In this document: in pieces, positions 9,290-18,820 of the stretch | Layout: every line of letters starts with the position of its first letter | How positions within the stretch are numbered: position 1 is the first letter of the stretch | Origin: Silene noctiflora | Lineage: Eukaryota > Streptophyta > Magnoliopsida > Caryophyllales > Caryophyllaceae | NCBI GenBank assembly: GCA_009801015.1 | Contig: VHZZ01000677.1 | Span: 91,113-114,192, forward strand | Length of the DNA stretch: 23,080 nt | Reading direction: 5' to 3' | The notes under the pieces: model-generated | What the model was told of the DNA's origin: nothing | The model's database searches: none | Seen by the model: only the letters and a program-made list of their open reading frames with translations | Program-made: the position numbers and the translations under genes

Positions 9290-10288
9290 GTAAGTTTCTA
9301 TACTTTTCTACCGTGATTTTTATTACTTTCTTTGATCTATATTTTTTTTTTCCGCTGGTGCTCATTTGATTCCCTTTCCTTCCTTTGGTCTTACTCTTTC
9401 TTAAGTATTGGTGTAGTACCGCATGTAAGTAGTCAACGATCATAGGTGATCTTTGTTGGCTGGAGTCTTAGATCATTCATGGTGTCCTTTTCCTGAAATA
9501 TATAAAACTCTGTTAGTGAGGCAAAGTGAGACTATCCTAATATTGCTTAGTCAATAATATTAGTTTGTGCATATTGGGAACTTATCCAAAATTTATTGTC
9601 ATATACGACCCAAATCTCTTGTTCATGAATTACTAGTCGCTTCCAAACTACCCTCAAAAGATATTTAATTATAGTATCAACTGTTAAATCTTCCTTTTTA
9701 TTAAATTCAAAAATTTGTAAGACCTTCATGTTAAACATTCTTTTTGACTAATTCAATGCAATTCATTTTTATTTTTATTTTTGTGTCCAAGGTCTCACAC
9801 TCTTACACTCCCTAAACACACATTCCAGCGAAAAAGTCAAATTTTCAGCATCAACTATTGATGGCACCTGCAGAAGTTGCGTTCCCCTCTTTCTGAATTC
9901 TGTCTAACTGGTTTCCCCTTTCATTTTCCGTCTTATTAAGTAGAAATCCTTTTTTTTATGGTTTTTTAGAATCAAGATAAAATGCAAATTATGTGCTAGA
10001 ACAAAGTACTGGTACTTCATAGAATGTATATTGTTTGTAAAGCCATCTGAGACAAATGATCAAGAAAAAAACACAACTTATGCATACTCTCCCTTACTCC
10101 CGTAGTGGTGATAACGTGGGGAATGTTGACTTCTTCTGTCAAAAAGTGGGTTTTCAGGGTGTTTGACATTGAAAATGTTTTGAGATGAAGCAATTTGTGA
10201 AAAATTGATTAAAAAGACGTTTCGCATATTTTTAAATTTCAAAAGGAGTGTTTGACAATTAGTCCTTACATTGTGCAAAAGGGACTTA

Positions 10289-10296
10289 CTAAGGGG
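10289..10296 (+). repeat. Left 8-bp TSD of hAT element 1
   Basis: CTAAGGGG, repeated exactly at 10653-10660. Copy 2 has the unoccupied CTAGGGG at 16890-16896. Confidence 0.95.
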
Positions 10297-10652
10297 CTAG
10301 GTAGCACCAAAACGGACACGGACACGGACACGTGACACGGCATCCTATGAAATTTAGGACACGGGACACGCTATTAAAATTTAATCAAATGTATATTTTA
10401 TGGTTATAAATAGCGTATAATTTCATTTTTTTAATGTATTTGATATTAAATTTACATAAGTGAAGGTAAAATTTGACCTTGACTATAAATAATTCTCATT
10501 TTCCAGCCAAACCCATCTTCTAATATATTTCTTTTGACATTTTATTCCTCGTCTAACTATAGGCGTGTGTTCGACGAGTGTCGGGTGTCCGTGTGTCCGA
10601 CACGGTGTCGGACACGGGACGACTAGTTAGGAGGAGTGTCCGTGCTACCTAG
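10297..10652 (-). mobile_element. hAT element 1, non-autonomous, 356 bp
   Basis: The ends are CTAGGTAGCAC and GTGCTACCTAG (11-bp perfect inverted repeats), flanked by perfect 8-bp TSDs CTAAGGGG. Three GGACAC units follow the left end, and GTGTCCGACACGGTGTCGG-type palindromes sit near the right end. The left sub-terminal region matches the reversed right end of hAT element 3 (GCACNAAAACGGACACGG, then GGCATCCT and TTAGGACACGG) and the right end matches its reversed left end, so it is the same family in opposite orientation. The AT-rich interior has no coding capacity. Copy 2 of the duplication is empty at this point. Confidence 0.93.
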
Positions 10653-11396
10653 CTAAGGGGTAACGTATTCGCTATTGTTCGCCATAATGATTTTGGATGA
10701 AATAATGTTGAGAATCCTTTGTGCAACTTGTTTTGTGTAAACACCCCTTAGGTTTCATATATGTTGCAAATTGTTGATTCTTGCTAGTCCAAAGAAGCGA
10801 ACATGAGATGGCTAGTAAAGGAGGGGAAGACAGGAATGGATTATGATGTCGTCAAGAGTCAGTCGTCGTGCCTGTGAGGCTGTGATAGTCTGTAAATCCC
10901 GGGTGGCACTTTGTTCCCATACTAACATATTCCAATGCTATGAATACCAACTATATTTATATTCAACATGCAAAGTGTCTTAAAAACTGACCAATAGAAA
11001 TTGCTGATAAAAAAATGAAGATAAAATGACGTTTCTAGCCTTCTATAAGAGATCTACGGAGGGGCGAAATGGTACTAATTGCTAGATAGTACCTCTTGTA
11101 AGGAGTGATCGTCGCCATTGTTAGCGATTGAATTTTGAGTTCTTGCGAGGATGTGTATATTTGTTTTCCCCTTTCCTTTTCAGTTAGTTAGTCTCCCTCA
11201 AGACGGAGATGTCCGTCTTAACATTAAAACGGGTCATGCCACTTGAACATTTACGACAAATCTTTTGCTTTTCCTTATGCATTCTACTTTAGTCTTATTC
11301 ATGCTATTTGAAATGTTGTCTTTTTCCACTTGCATTTCTAGGACTTGTTCATTTAACATTCAATGCTGCTTGCTTATTTTGCTTTTTCTAATGCAG

Positions 11397-11482
11397 GGTG
11401 CGTAAGAAAACACTTGTGACCCAAACCCCCCAAAGCCGTGTGTATGCTTTTTCTGGGTTAGCTTGAAGTGTGTATGCTAGGA
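11397..11482 (+). other. Exon-like island 2 (copy 1)
   Basis: The block follows a T-rich tract ending TAATGCAG and is followed by GTAAGTTTCAG. Copy 2 has the same arrangement at 18167-18261 (GATGTAG before, GTAAGTTGCAG after). Sequence between is only moderately conserved and has stops in all frames when both copies are compared, so it is more likely UTR or non-coding RNA than protein. Borders are predicted from sequence alone. Confidence 0.3.
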
Positions 11483-11673
11483 GTAAGTTTCAGTCAAGAA
11501 CCATTTTCATTTGTGGTGTTTGAGAGTGTATGGATACTCTGCTCGAGTTTTTGGTACATAAGACCTGGCATGTACGTGGGTTACTGGATGTGTGGCAGCA
11601 TGCCTGCAAACCGTATCAGTTGTAAGTTCCAACCTATGTTACTGAATATATTGTTTTTTGTCAGTATATGGAA

Positions 11674-12028
11674 NNNNNNNNNNNNNNNNNNNNNNNNNNN
11701 NNNNNNNNNNNNNNNNNNNNNNNNNNNNNNNNNNNNNNNNNNNNNNNNNNNNNNNNNNNNNNNNNNNNNNNNNNNNNNNNNNNNNNNNNNNNNNNNNNNN
11801 NNNNNNNNNNNNNNNNNNNNNNNNNNNNNNNNNNNNNNNNNNNNNNNNNNNNNNNNNNNNNNNNNNNNNNNNNNNNNNNNNNNNNNNNNNNNNNNNNNNN
11901 NNNNNNNNNNNNNNNNNNNNNNNNNNNNNNNNNNNNNNNNNNNNNNNNNNNNNNNNNNNNNNNNNNNNNNNNNNNNNNNNNNNNNNNNNNNNNNNNNNNN
12001 NNNNNNNNNNNNNNNNNNNNNNNNNNNN
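11674..12028. other. Sequence gap (run of N)
   Basis: There are 355 undetermined bases. The gap hides the right end of duplication copy 1 and probably the left end of the repeat that ends at 12684. Reading frames that span it are not evidence of a gene. Confidence 1.
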
Positions 12029-12684
12029 AACCACCACCACACTCGCCACCACAATCACGACACCACAGCAGCAGAGCCACCCCGTCGCCACGTCTCTAAA
12101 TCCAACACTACCACCACCGCAAGTCGACAACCACCAACAACCCTCGTTACCACCTTTTAACTACCGTTACCACCACCGTGCGAAAGGCGACAAGCCGAAG
12201 ACATTTTCAACCCATCTACATCGACGCCACTCATACCCCACAACCCCTCACTACCAGTCGAAACCCTTGTTAAAACTCCACCCAAAACCTCTAAAACCGC
12301 CCCCACCACTGTAGTATAATACTCTCCCCCCCCCCCCTAAAAACACCAGATCGGTGGTGAGGGAGTGAACGTCGTTGGTGGAAGAGTTTTTCGAGGCGTT
12401 TAATGGTGTTTATGATGGTCGGGTGAGCGTTTAAAATTCGGGGCGGGTTGAGTACTGTGGTGGGGCAGGGGAATCTCCGGCAACGGTAGCAGCGTGCTGG
12501 CGCCCGACGGTTGTTGAAGGTGTTTGGTAGTTGAGTTTAATAAGGGAATGGTTGGTGTTAATTCCTTTTATTCCTTTGAAACAAACCAAACAATAAGGTA
12601 GATTAGAGGTGATCCCTTTCTATTCCCCTTATTTCCCCTTCTTGAATCCATTCCCTTTCCCTTTCCCGAACCAAACGCCCCCTA
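12029..12684. mobile_element. Probable MITE-like element, left end in gap
   Basis: The right end reads CCGAACCAAACGCCCCCTA (ending about 12684). Reversed, this is TAGGGGGCGTTTGGTTCGG, a start seen in many plant hAT- or PIF-like miniature elements. The CCTTT/CCCTT-rich run before it is also typical. From 12029 to about 12320 the plus strand is C-rich (CCACCAC repeats giving Thr/Pro/His-rich frames); after a run of 12 C at 12326-12337 it turns G/T-rich. The left end and TSD fall in the N gap, so superfamily is open. No gene. Confidence 0.45.
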
Positions 12685-14210
12685 AATAGATAATAATCCA
12701 AAGTGTACACTTTTCAGTTTTCCTCACGTAGGTCTTAATCATTGATCCGAAAATAACTCGACCCAAAAATGAACTGATCAACATATCCTAAAGAGACCGA
12801 AAACGACATGAGTCGACCGGATCCAAATTAACCCGATAATGTAACTGAAATAATCTGACCTGAACTGCCAAAAGGTATGACCGTATGACAAGTTGTTTAA
12901 AAAATGTCAAAAGACTTGTTTATATTATCACCGTGGCAGTGAAGTGAAGTGAAGTGGGGTTATGAAATAAAATTGGAGAGGATGGGGGCGGTGAGGGAAG
13001 AAAATAGGTAATGGGGGCATTGGGGGGGTGGGGGTAACTGCCTAACTGGTAAGGCATTCATTTGGTTAATTTATCATACAACTCTTTTTTAAGACCGTTT
13101 TATAATACAAGACTGACCTAAAAGGAGAATAACCCATAAATAACATGTCATTTTAGGTACACTTTAAATTTATCTCAACAACCCGATATTTTATTAAGAA
13201 CACCGATATATTTAAATGTGCAAGTTATCAAAATAAATTATTTGGTTTCTCAAAATAAAATATTTTTGTACAACTATATCAACTAATTTACATGGACTTT
13301 GTGTTATTGGGTTGGTCTTATTCATAAAATAGTCTTACATAGTAATTTGTGTTTATTATGATACGTAGGTGTTATCAATGAGCATTTAACTATCGTCTTA
13401 AAAACGAGTTGTACTAAATACAAGAAAAAATAAGCTTTTGACATTTTTCTTTTAGCAATTTTTAAATAAGTCAAATACTTTTGTAAAATATCAAAACGTA
13501 TTTAATATTAAGTTATTTTTAGTAATCATTTTATTATTAAATGATATATATGTTACGTAAAATTGATTTTTGAAAAGTGTGTAATTATAGTACTGTAATT
13601 CATTTTTTAATTATTATTTTTAAAATACATATAGATAGTAATACTTTAAAAGTATATGTTATATATTCACATTTAATATAAGATGCATCTTTGACCAACC
13701 GTGTTGAGCAAGAAATATCATATTCGACATAAATTTACGTGCCATTTTCGATATACCAGACCACGGGTCAATATTCACGAGAAGACCCTGAAAAAATGAG
13801 TTGACTTTAGACCAAATTTATCAAGTTTGTTACACTATTTGACCTTACCCATTATAAATCTTTTAATTAACTTAATTAATCACCACTTACTATTCGATCG
13901 CAGATATTCACACGAATACATTAAATTAATGTTAATCTTCATGGAAAAAATCGTTTTATTTTACATTTCTCGATTTTTATTCAGCTTCTCGATTAAGATG
14001 TCAAGTAGGAACTCAAATTTGGCTACCAAGAAAACAAATCATACTTCAACGAGTACTGGACAGTCAAACCTATATATTAGGTCTACCATTTACATCTACT
14101 AATAGCGAATTTGTAATTTATAATTCAAATCTAAAATTGTAAAAATGAGTCTATATAAAATTCAACAATGTTTTTCTAAATTTTTAATAATAACAATGTT
14201 TAAATTGCAT
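12685..14210. other. AT-rich intergenic stretch, no gene seen
   Basis: This is low-complexity AT-rich DNA. About 12735-12880 carries decayed GACCCG/CTGACC motifs like a reversed, eroded GGGTC-rich element. A short GAAGT triple repeat is at about 12940-12957. A 91-codon frame at 13827-14102 has no recognisable motif and AT-driven composition. The TAAGACGG/CCGTCTTA motifs near 13090 and 14245 are of repeat type. Confidence 0.5.
14152..14159 (+). promoter_or_regulatory. Candidate TATA box for F-box gene copy 2
   Basis: TATATAAA lies 195 bp before the start codon and upstream of the Helitron-like terminus at 14241. If used, the promoter would lie in transposon DNA. Not conserved with copy 1, whose upstream sequence is unrelated. 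Confidence 0.3.
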
Positions 14211-14241
14211 ACCCGTGCAATTTGCACGGGTTTAAGACTAG
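14211..14241 (+). mobile_element. Helitron-like 3' terminus
   Basis: A perfect 10-bp inverted repeat (ACCCGTGCAA and TTGCACGGGT, one base between) is followed after 6 nt by CTAG, with T at 14242. A GC-rich hairpin about 10 nt before CTRR, with insertion before T, is the known 3' signature of plant Helitrons. The 5' end (A then TC) could not be fixed; TCTACTAATAG at 14095 is a weak candidate. The terminus lies about 105 bp before the F-box start codon. Confidence 0.55.
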
Positions 14242-14346
14242 TTCCGTCTTAAACAAGACCGTATTGATACCGATGAGCTGAGTTAAACGGACTCTAAAGA
14301 GTAAAACGGTTTCGATCTTAACTGTAAGCTTTAGATCAGCACAAAA

Positions 14347-15561
14347 ATGGCGGAAGAAGCACTACTCCCAGAATTAATCGCAGAAATTCTCTCAAGATTG
14401 CCAGTAAAATCCCTTTGTCGATTCAAATCCGTCTCAAAAACATGGAATTCCCTAATCAATTCCCCCAATTTCATCAAACTTCACCTCTCCAAAACCCTAA
14501 TTTCCGACAACAACCACAAAAACCCTAATCTCATCTTCTGCTGCTACTCCATTTCCACCGCCGCCATTGCCGCCGATTTCCGGTTCACGGAGCTACACCA
14601 CCCTCTACTCAACTTCCCTGATTGTGACACCGTCAAAATCATCGGTTCTTGCAATGGCGTCGTTTGCATTTCTCCTGAAAGTAGAGCGTACGCTTGCTTG
14701 TATAATCCTACTATCGGAACTCATCATTTACTTCCTCCTACGCCATCTCGATTTCCGGAACCTAATTGTAAAACAATGTGCTTGAATCAGTACCCGGAAC
14801 CCAAGAAACATGAATTTATTTACGGTTTTGGTTACGATAGTGTTAGCGATGATTATAAGTTGTTGCGAGTTCTGGAGTATCATAAGAATTCTGTTTTTGT
14901 TGGTAGTGAAATTTGTTTGTACAGTTTGAAGAGTAATTGTTGGAAATTTGTTGTAGATGATAGGTATGTGAATTCTGCTGGTCTTCAGTTCTGCAACGGA
15001 ACGCTTTTTAATGAGAATTTGTATTTCGTCCAACATGATGCAAAGATTAGGCCTTTTATTAGGTGTTTTAATCTTCGAACCGAGACTTTCTCCGTTATGG
15101 ACCTTCCTAAGGTTGATGAGAATTACTATAAGTTTTGCTTTGTGATGGGACAAGTTGGTGATCATCTTAGTTTTTTTCTTTTGAACTATCATAATCTGGA
15201 TCTTAGCGGATGGCATTGTAGATTGGTGAATGCTGATTTTTGGATTTTGAAGGAGGCGGCTTGGGTTAGGTTGTTTAGTATTAGTGATATGTCGAGCATT
15301 GGGGTTTTGTTAAGTGTTAAAGCGCTTGTTTACTCGAAAGATGGGCAAAAGATTTTGCTTGAGTTGGATGGGCGTGAATATGGTTGGTATGATTGGGAGA
15401 AGAAGGATATGGTAAGGGTTTTAGTTCATGGGTTGCCTCCTGATAATGCTCCTGTTGATACCTTTACTTATGTGGAAAGCCTTGCTTCGTTTGGGAAGCT
15501 TAATTATAATTCAAAGGGGAAAACTACCGTTTCAAAGAAGAGGAAAAAGTATGGTTTTTAA
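14347..15561 (+). CDS. F-box protein with F-box-associated domain, copy 2
   Basis: The frame encodes 404 residues, ATG at 14347 and TAA at 15559. Residues 6-47 are the F-box (LLPELIAEILSRLPVKSLCR), then IIGSCNGVVCIS, YNPTIGTHHLLPP, GFGYDSVSDDYKLLR, FNLRTETFSV and ADFWILKEAAWVRLF of the F-box-associated region. It is close to copy 1 throughout; the stretch NSLINSPNFIKLHLSKTLI is identical. The predicted role is target recognition in an SCF ubiquitin ligase. The protein stops at SKKRKKYGF. Relative to copy 1 the T run after GG is shorter (5 versus 7) and one C is added, so the reading frame ends here. In the next frame the DNA still encodes a hydrophobic segment (LLLIVIFCMIL) aligned with the tail of copy 1. 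The body of the frame is intact, so this is likely functional. Confidence 0.92.
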   Translation: MAEEALLPELIAEILSRLPVKSLCRFKSVSKTWNSLINSPNFIKLHLSKTLISDNNHKNPNLIFCCYSISTAAIAADFRFTELHHPLLNFPDCDTVKIIGSCNGVVCISPESRAYACLYNPTIGTHHLLPPTPSRFPEPNCKTMCLNQYPEPKKHEFIYGFGYDSVSDDYKLLRVLEYHKNSVFVGSEICLYSLKSNCWKFVVDDRYVNSAGLQFCNGTLFNENLYFVQHDAKIRPFIRCFNLRTETFSVMDLPKVDENYYKFCFVMGQVGDHLSFFLLNYHNLDLSGWHCRLVNADFWILKEAAWVRLFSISDMSSIGVLLSVKALVYSKDGQKILLELDGREYGWYDWEKKDMVRVLVHGLPPDNAPVDTFTYVESLASFGKLNYNSKGKTTVSKKRKKYGF

Positions 15562-16271
15562 CTGGCTTTTATATGGTTGGTTGCTTCTTATTGTGATCTT
15601 CTGCATGATCTTGTTGTGTACTCCGTGGTGTTCTACTTAATTGGTTTTCCGATACTAATATTTGATGATGATAAGTTCACTGGTAGATATTTATAGTATA
15701 TTTGTCTTACGTTTGTTCATGTAACTAGTTTAATTACGCGGGTAGTTTTGCTATGATAGTTTAGAATTTGGTAGCGATTTGGAGATCAATTGTTTGTAGA
15801 GAAGCAATCTTTTAGCATGAAGATTGATTCTTGTTGTTTAAATGGTGCCACTACTACGTGCTTTAGTGGCCTAATTGTTCATAGTGTAATGGCTAAAGTT
15901 TATGTGTTTGATCACTTGAATTAGAGTACATGATCTTAATGTAGGATAATAGGCTATGATGTAGGTTGTTTAAGTATTAATGTTGCATTTTCTTATCCAA
16001 TATTATGCTTATACCCGTTAGTCCGTAACCTGATGATCACATGACGATTTTTTGATTTTTCTCATGGACAATGGCATGATGTTTCGTATGTCATATTTTG
16101 TTGCACTGTTGCCGTTACTCGTAATTGAGGTGATAGTAATAATATTTCGCACGTCATGTTTAGATAGGTACGTTTTTATCGTTTGCTTGGTTGCAATGGT
16201 ATTTTGCCTTAGATGCAAGTGTCGCAGTGTCAGGCACCTTTGTTTTGGAAGAAAAATTGTGATGGTTAATA

Positions 16272-16449
16272 CTTCCTTGATCTCATAATAAGTTTACACT
16301 TACTGACTTTTCTTTTTAGGCTATCTCACCACATGTTTGACACTTTCTTGTTTCTCCCCTCGAATATGTCGCTACTCGCATAACCATCTTCTTTCTCCGT
16401 TAAATCTGGTGCACCGAGGGGTTTGAACATTATTGTGAGATAGAGGGAG
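16272..16449. mobile_element. Older Stowaway-like MITE, copy 2
   Basis: This 178-bp element lies between TA at 16270-16271 and TA at 16450-16451. Its ends are CTTCCTTGATCTCATAATAAG and, reversed from the right, CTCCCTCTATCTCACAATAATG. The left half is shared with 8806-9091 in copy 1, so insertion predates the duplication. No gene. Confidence 0.75.
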
Positions 16450-16603
16450 TATTTCTGATTCTTTTGTTTAATTTTCTTACCATTTTGTTGTTTTAAAAAC
16501 AAGTGGTGAATTCTCATATTTTCTATTGCTTGACTTGGAAAAGCAGTTTTATTCACACCATCCCTCCGAGCTCTGAACCTTTCCCTTACTTTTTTTCTGT
16601 TAG

Positions 16604-16658
16604 GAATAATGTGGACCGTTTCCTGTCATCTGGATTCAAGCTGAAGTTATGACCTTTA
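16604..16658 (+). other. Conserved 55-nt exon-like island (copy 2)
   Basis: This is the counterpart of 9235-9289, with TTAG before and GTAAGTTTT after and the same 55-nt length. The 11-codon frame MWTVSCHLDSS is unchanged. Surrounding intron-like sequence differs strongly (copy 2 lacks about 820 bp just downstream), which makes the identity of the island notable. Confidence 0.4.
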
Positions 16659-17100
16659 GTAAGTTTTCATTATTCGTTTTTTACAGGCAATGTTGACTTT
16701 TTTTGTTGCCAAAAGTGGTTTTTGCAGGGTGTTTGCGGTGAAACGTTTCCAAATTAAAGAATTTGTGAAAAATCAATAATAAAGAAGTGTTTCGCATATT
16801 TTGGATTTTCAAAAGGAGTTTTTGAAATTAATCCTTAAACATGCCACTGTCCCTATATAATATGTGAGATTGCGAGGCATAGGGGCTTACTAGGGGTCGT
16901 GTAGTCTTCATTGTTGGCCATAATGATTTTCTTAATACTTAGCTAAATGATTAGCTGAAGAGGGAATGAGATGTTTGAATTCCTGTATTGGAACTTGTTT
17001 TGTTTAAACACCCCCTAGGTTTCGTTTGTGTTGCAAATTGTTGATTCTTACTGGTCCATTGAGGCAAACATGGGGAGGGAGGTGGAAGACAAGAAGGGAC

Positions 17101-17302
17101 TATGATGTTGTTAGGGGGTCAGTCGTCATGTCTGTGATACTGTACAGAATCCTGGGTGGCACTTTGTTCCCTCTCTCGAACATATTCTAATGCTATGAAG
17201 GCATTATGATGTTTAAGGGTCAATCGTATTGCCTGTGATACTGTGCAGAATCCTGGGTGGCACTTTGTTCCCATTCTCGAACCTATTCTAATGCTATGAA
17301 AG
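17101..17302 (+). repeat. Local tandem duplication of about 100 bp
   Basis: Units at 17101-17204 and 17205-17302 share TATGATGTT, TGTGATACTGT, AGAATCCTGGGTGGCACTTT and AATGCTATGAA in order. Duplication copy 1 has only one such unit (near 10842-10945), so this doubling arose in copy 2 after the segmental duplication. Confidence 0.85.
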
Positions 17303-17333
17303 TATGAAGGACCAACTTTCTATTTCTATTCAA

Positions 17334-17341
17334 GTATTCAA
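17334..17341 (+). repeat. Left 8-bp TSD of hAT element 2
   Basis: GTATTCAA, repeated exactly at 17857-17864. The unoccupied counterpart in copy 1 is ATATTCAA at 10959-10966. Confidence 0.95.
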
Positions 17342-17856
17342 CTAGGTAGCACGGACACGGACACGGACACGGACACGGACACGGACACGGACACGGACAC
17401 GGACACGACACGGACACGGACACGTGACACGGCATCCCGTGAAATTTAGGACACGGGACACATTATTTAAATTTAATAAAATATATATTTTATACTTATA
17501 AACGTTCGATTTTATTTTTGTAAAAGTATTTGAAATTAAATTTAAATAAGTGAAGGTAAAACTTACTCTTGATTATAGCTCATTTTTATTTCTCATCCAA
17601 ACCCATTTCCTAATCAATCTCTTTCGACAGCTCGTTTCTCGTCTAAAGAACATCATTCACCCAAATGATGTTCCAAATACTATGGACACGCGTCGGACAT
17701 GGCTCAAATACCATGGACACGCGTTGGACACGGCCCCAATTAAATGTGGTAAGTTAGACACGGCTATATAGGTGTCCGACACGTTTCGGCGTGTGTCTGT
17801 CGGACACGGTGTCGGACACGGGACGGCTGATTAAGAGAAGTGTCCGTGCTACCTAG
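17342..17856 (-). mobile_element. hAT element 2, non-autonomous, 515 bp
   Basis: The ends are 17-bp perfect inverted repeats, CTAGGTAGCACGGACAC at the left, with perfect 8-bp TSDs GTATTCAA. The left sub-terminal region carries an expanded GGACAC array. After it, GTGACACGGCATCC and TTAGGACACGGGACAC match hAT element 1, as does the right end (GTGTCCGACAC, GGTGTCGGACACGGGACG). It has the same orientation as element 1 and is inverted relative to element 3. No transposase coding sequence. Copy 1 of the duplication is empty at this site. Confidence 0.94.
17353..17425 (+). repeat. GGACAC hexamer array inside hAT element 2
   Basis: Nine perfect GGACAC units run from 17353 to 17406, then a 5-bp variant (GACAC) and two more units. 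Elements 1 and 3 carry about three or fewer in a row at the equivalent sub-terminal place. Slippage expansion of a transposase-binding-type sub-terminal repeat is the simplest reading. Confidence 0.95.
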
Positions 17857-18166
17857 GTATTCAACACACTAGTGTCGTAAAAATTGACCAAAAAACTTGC
17901 CCAGAAAAATGAAGGTAAAATGATACAATCTATAGGAGAGCAGGAGTGGTAAGGAAGGACGAATTGGTACGTGTTAGATAAAACTTCTTGTGGGGAATGA
18001 TCCTCGCAATGGTTAGCGATTGAATTTTAATTCTTGCGAGGCTGCGTGTATTTTTTTTGCCTTTTTTTAAGCGTTAGTCTCTTCCCACGGGCATTTTTGA
18101 GACTTGTCTATGTTAAGTTCATTTAACGGTCTATGCTCCTTACTTATTTCGATATCTCTGATGTAG

Positions 18167-18261
18167 GGTACATCAGAAGAGCACTGGTGACAGAATGTGT
18201 ACGCATTTCTGGTTGGCTTATGCTAGGACTTTTTGTTATATAAGGATGTCAGATCACCGGA
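18167..18261 (+). other. Exon-like island 2 (copy 2)
   Basis: This is the counterpart of 11397-11482, with GATGTAG before and GTAAGTTGCAG after. Length differs by 9 nt and no reading frame is kept, which favours UTR or non-coding RNA. Confidence 0.3.
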
Positions 18262-18491
18262 GTAAGTTGCAGTCAGAAACCAGTTATCTTATGGTGTTTG
18301 CGAGTATATGGATACTCTTTTCAAGTCCTTGTTAATTGGTACGTAAGACTGAGCTTGTACACGGATATATCGGCTGCGTGCCTGCAACCCCTAACGCTTG
18401 TACGGTTATACCTAGGTTGCATAAGTATATATTGCCTGCAACCCCTAACGGATCATATGTATTCTCACACTGTCCACTCCACTCGTAGTTT

Positions 18492-18653
18492 ACATTTGTT
18501 TTTAAATCGATTTTAATGTAAACGCATCTTAATGCGAGCTAGAGAGACTTACGTGCATTTTCTATCACACTATACATTTGCTTTTAAATCGATTTTAATG
18601 TAGACGCATCTTAATGCGAGCTAGAGAGGCTACGTGCATTCTCTATCACTCTA
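18492..18653 (+). repeat. Tandem duplication of about 80 bp
   Basis: Units at 18492-18573 and 18574-18653 each start ACATTTG(T/C)TTTTAAATCG and contain GACGCATCTTAATGCGAGC-type sequence and TACGTGCATT. Just upstream, GCCTGCAACCCCTAACG occurs twice (about 18382 and 18434). This is local slippage beyond the right end of the duplication. Confidence 0.85.
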
Positions 18654-18812
18654 AACATGCCTGGTTAAATACTAGGGAACAAAGGCTCAAAATCAACAAC
18701 ACCAACAATGACATCTTTCATTCTCAGACTTTCTTGCTCGAATTATTTGTCATGTTATTTTGGTTCATTGTTTCCCTTTCAAGAGCTTCTAGCTTCATGG
18801 TTAAGGTAGATA

Positions 18813-18820
18813 TATACAAC
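18813..18820 (+). repeat. Left 8-bp TSD of hAT element 3
   Basis: TATACAAC, repeated exactly at 19847-19854 and nearly (TATAGAAC) at 20277-20284 after the next element. Confidence 0.95.

Larger units (their letters stand above)
6538..11660 (+). repeat. Tandem segmental duplication, copy 1
   Basis: This is the left unit of a direct duplication, the partner being about 14322-18450. Similarity starts a few bases before the F-box start codons (AGCTTTNGATCANGCACA) and continues through the coding region, the 3' flank, the exon-like islands and the segment with GAGTRTATGGATACTC near 11525/18302. Copy 1 has a Stowaway MITE and a hAT element that copy 2 lacks, and about 820 bp (roughly 9298-10118) with no counterpart in copy 2. 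The right limit is masked by the N gap. Confidence 0.88.
14322..18450 (+). repeat. Tandem segmental duplication, copy 2
   Basis: This is the right unit of the F-box duplication (partner about 6538-11660), in the same orientation with start codons 7784 bp apart. It lacks the Stowaway MITE and hAT element 1 of copy 1 but holds hAT element 2 and a private 100-bp tandem duplication. Similarity fades after the GCCTGCAA motif near 18384. Confidence 0.88.

Noticed and set aside
11468-12314. Reading frames of 140-230 codons across the N run
   Set aside because: They are open only because N has no stop codons; the real sequence part is low-complexity CCACC DNA.
14728-15216. 162-codon minus-strand frame inside F-box copy 2
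   Set aside because: It is antisense to the intact F-box coding region and has no motif.
16018-16556. Small overlapping frames on both strands downstream of F-box copy 2
   Set aside because: Not kept in the homologous part of copy 1 and partly inside the older MITE.
17352-17425. CRISPR-like or telomere-like array
   Set aside because: The units are contiguous hexamers without spacers and sit between transposon ends, so it is a microsatellite in a hAT element.
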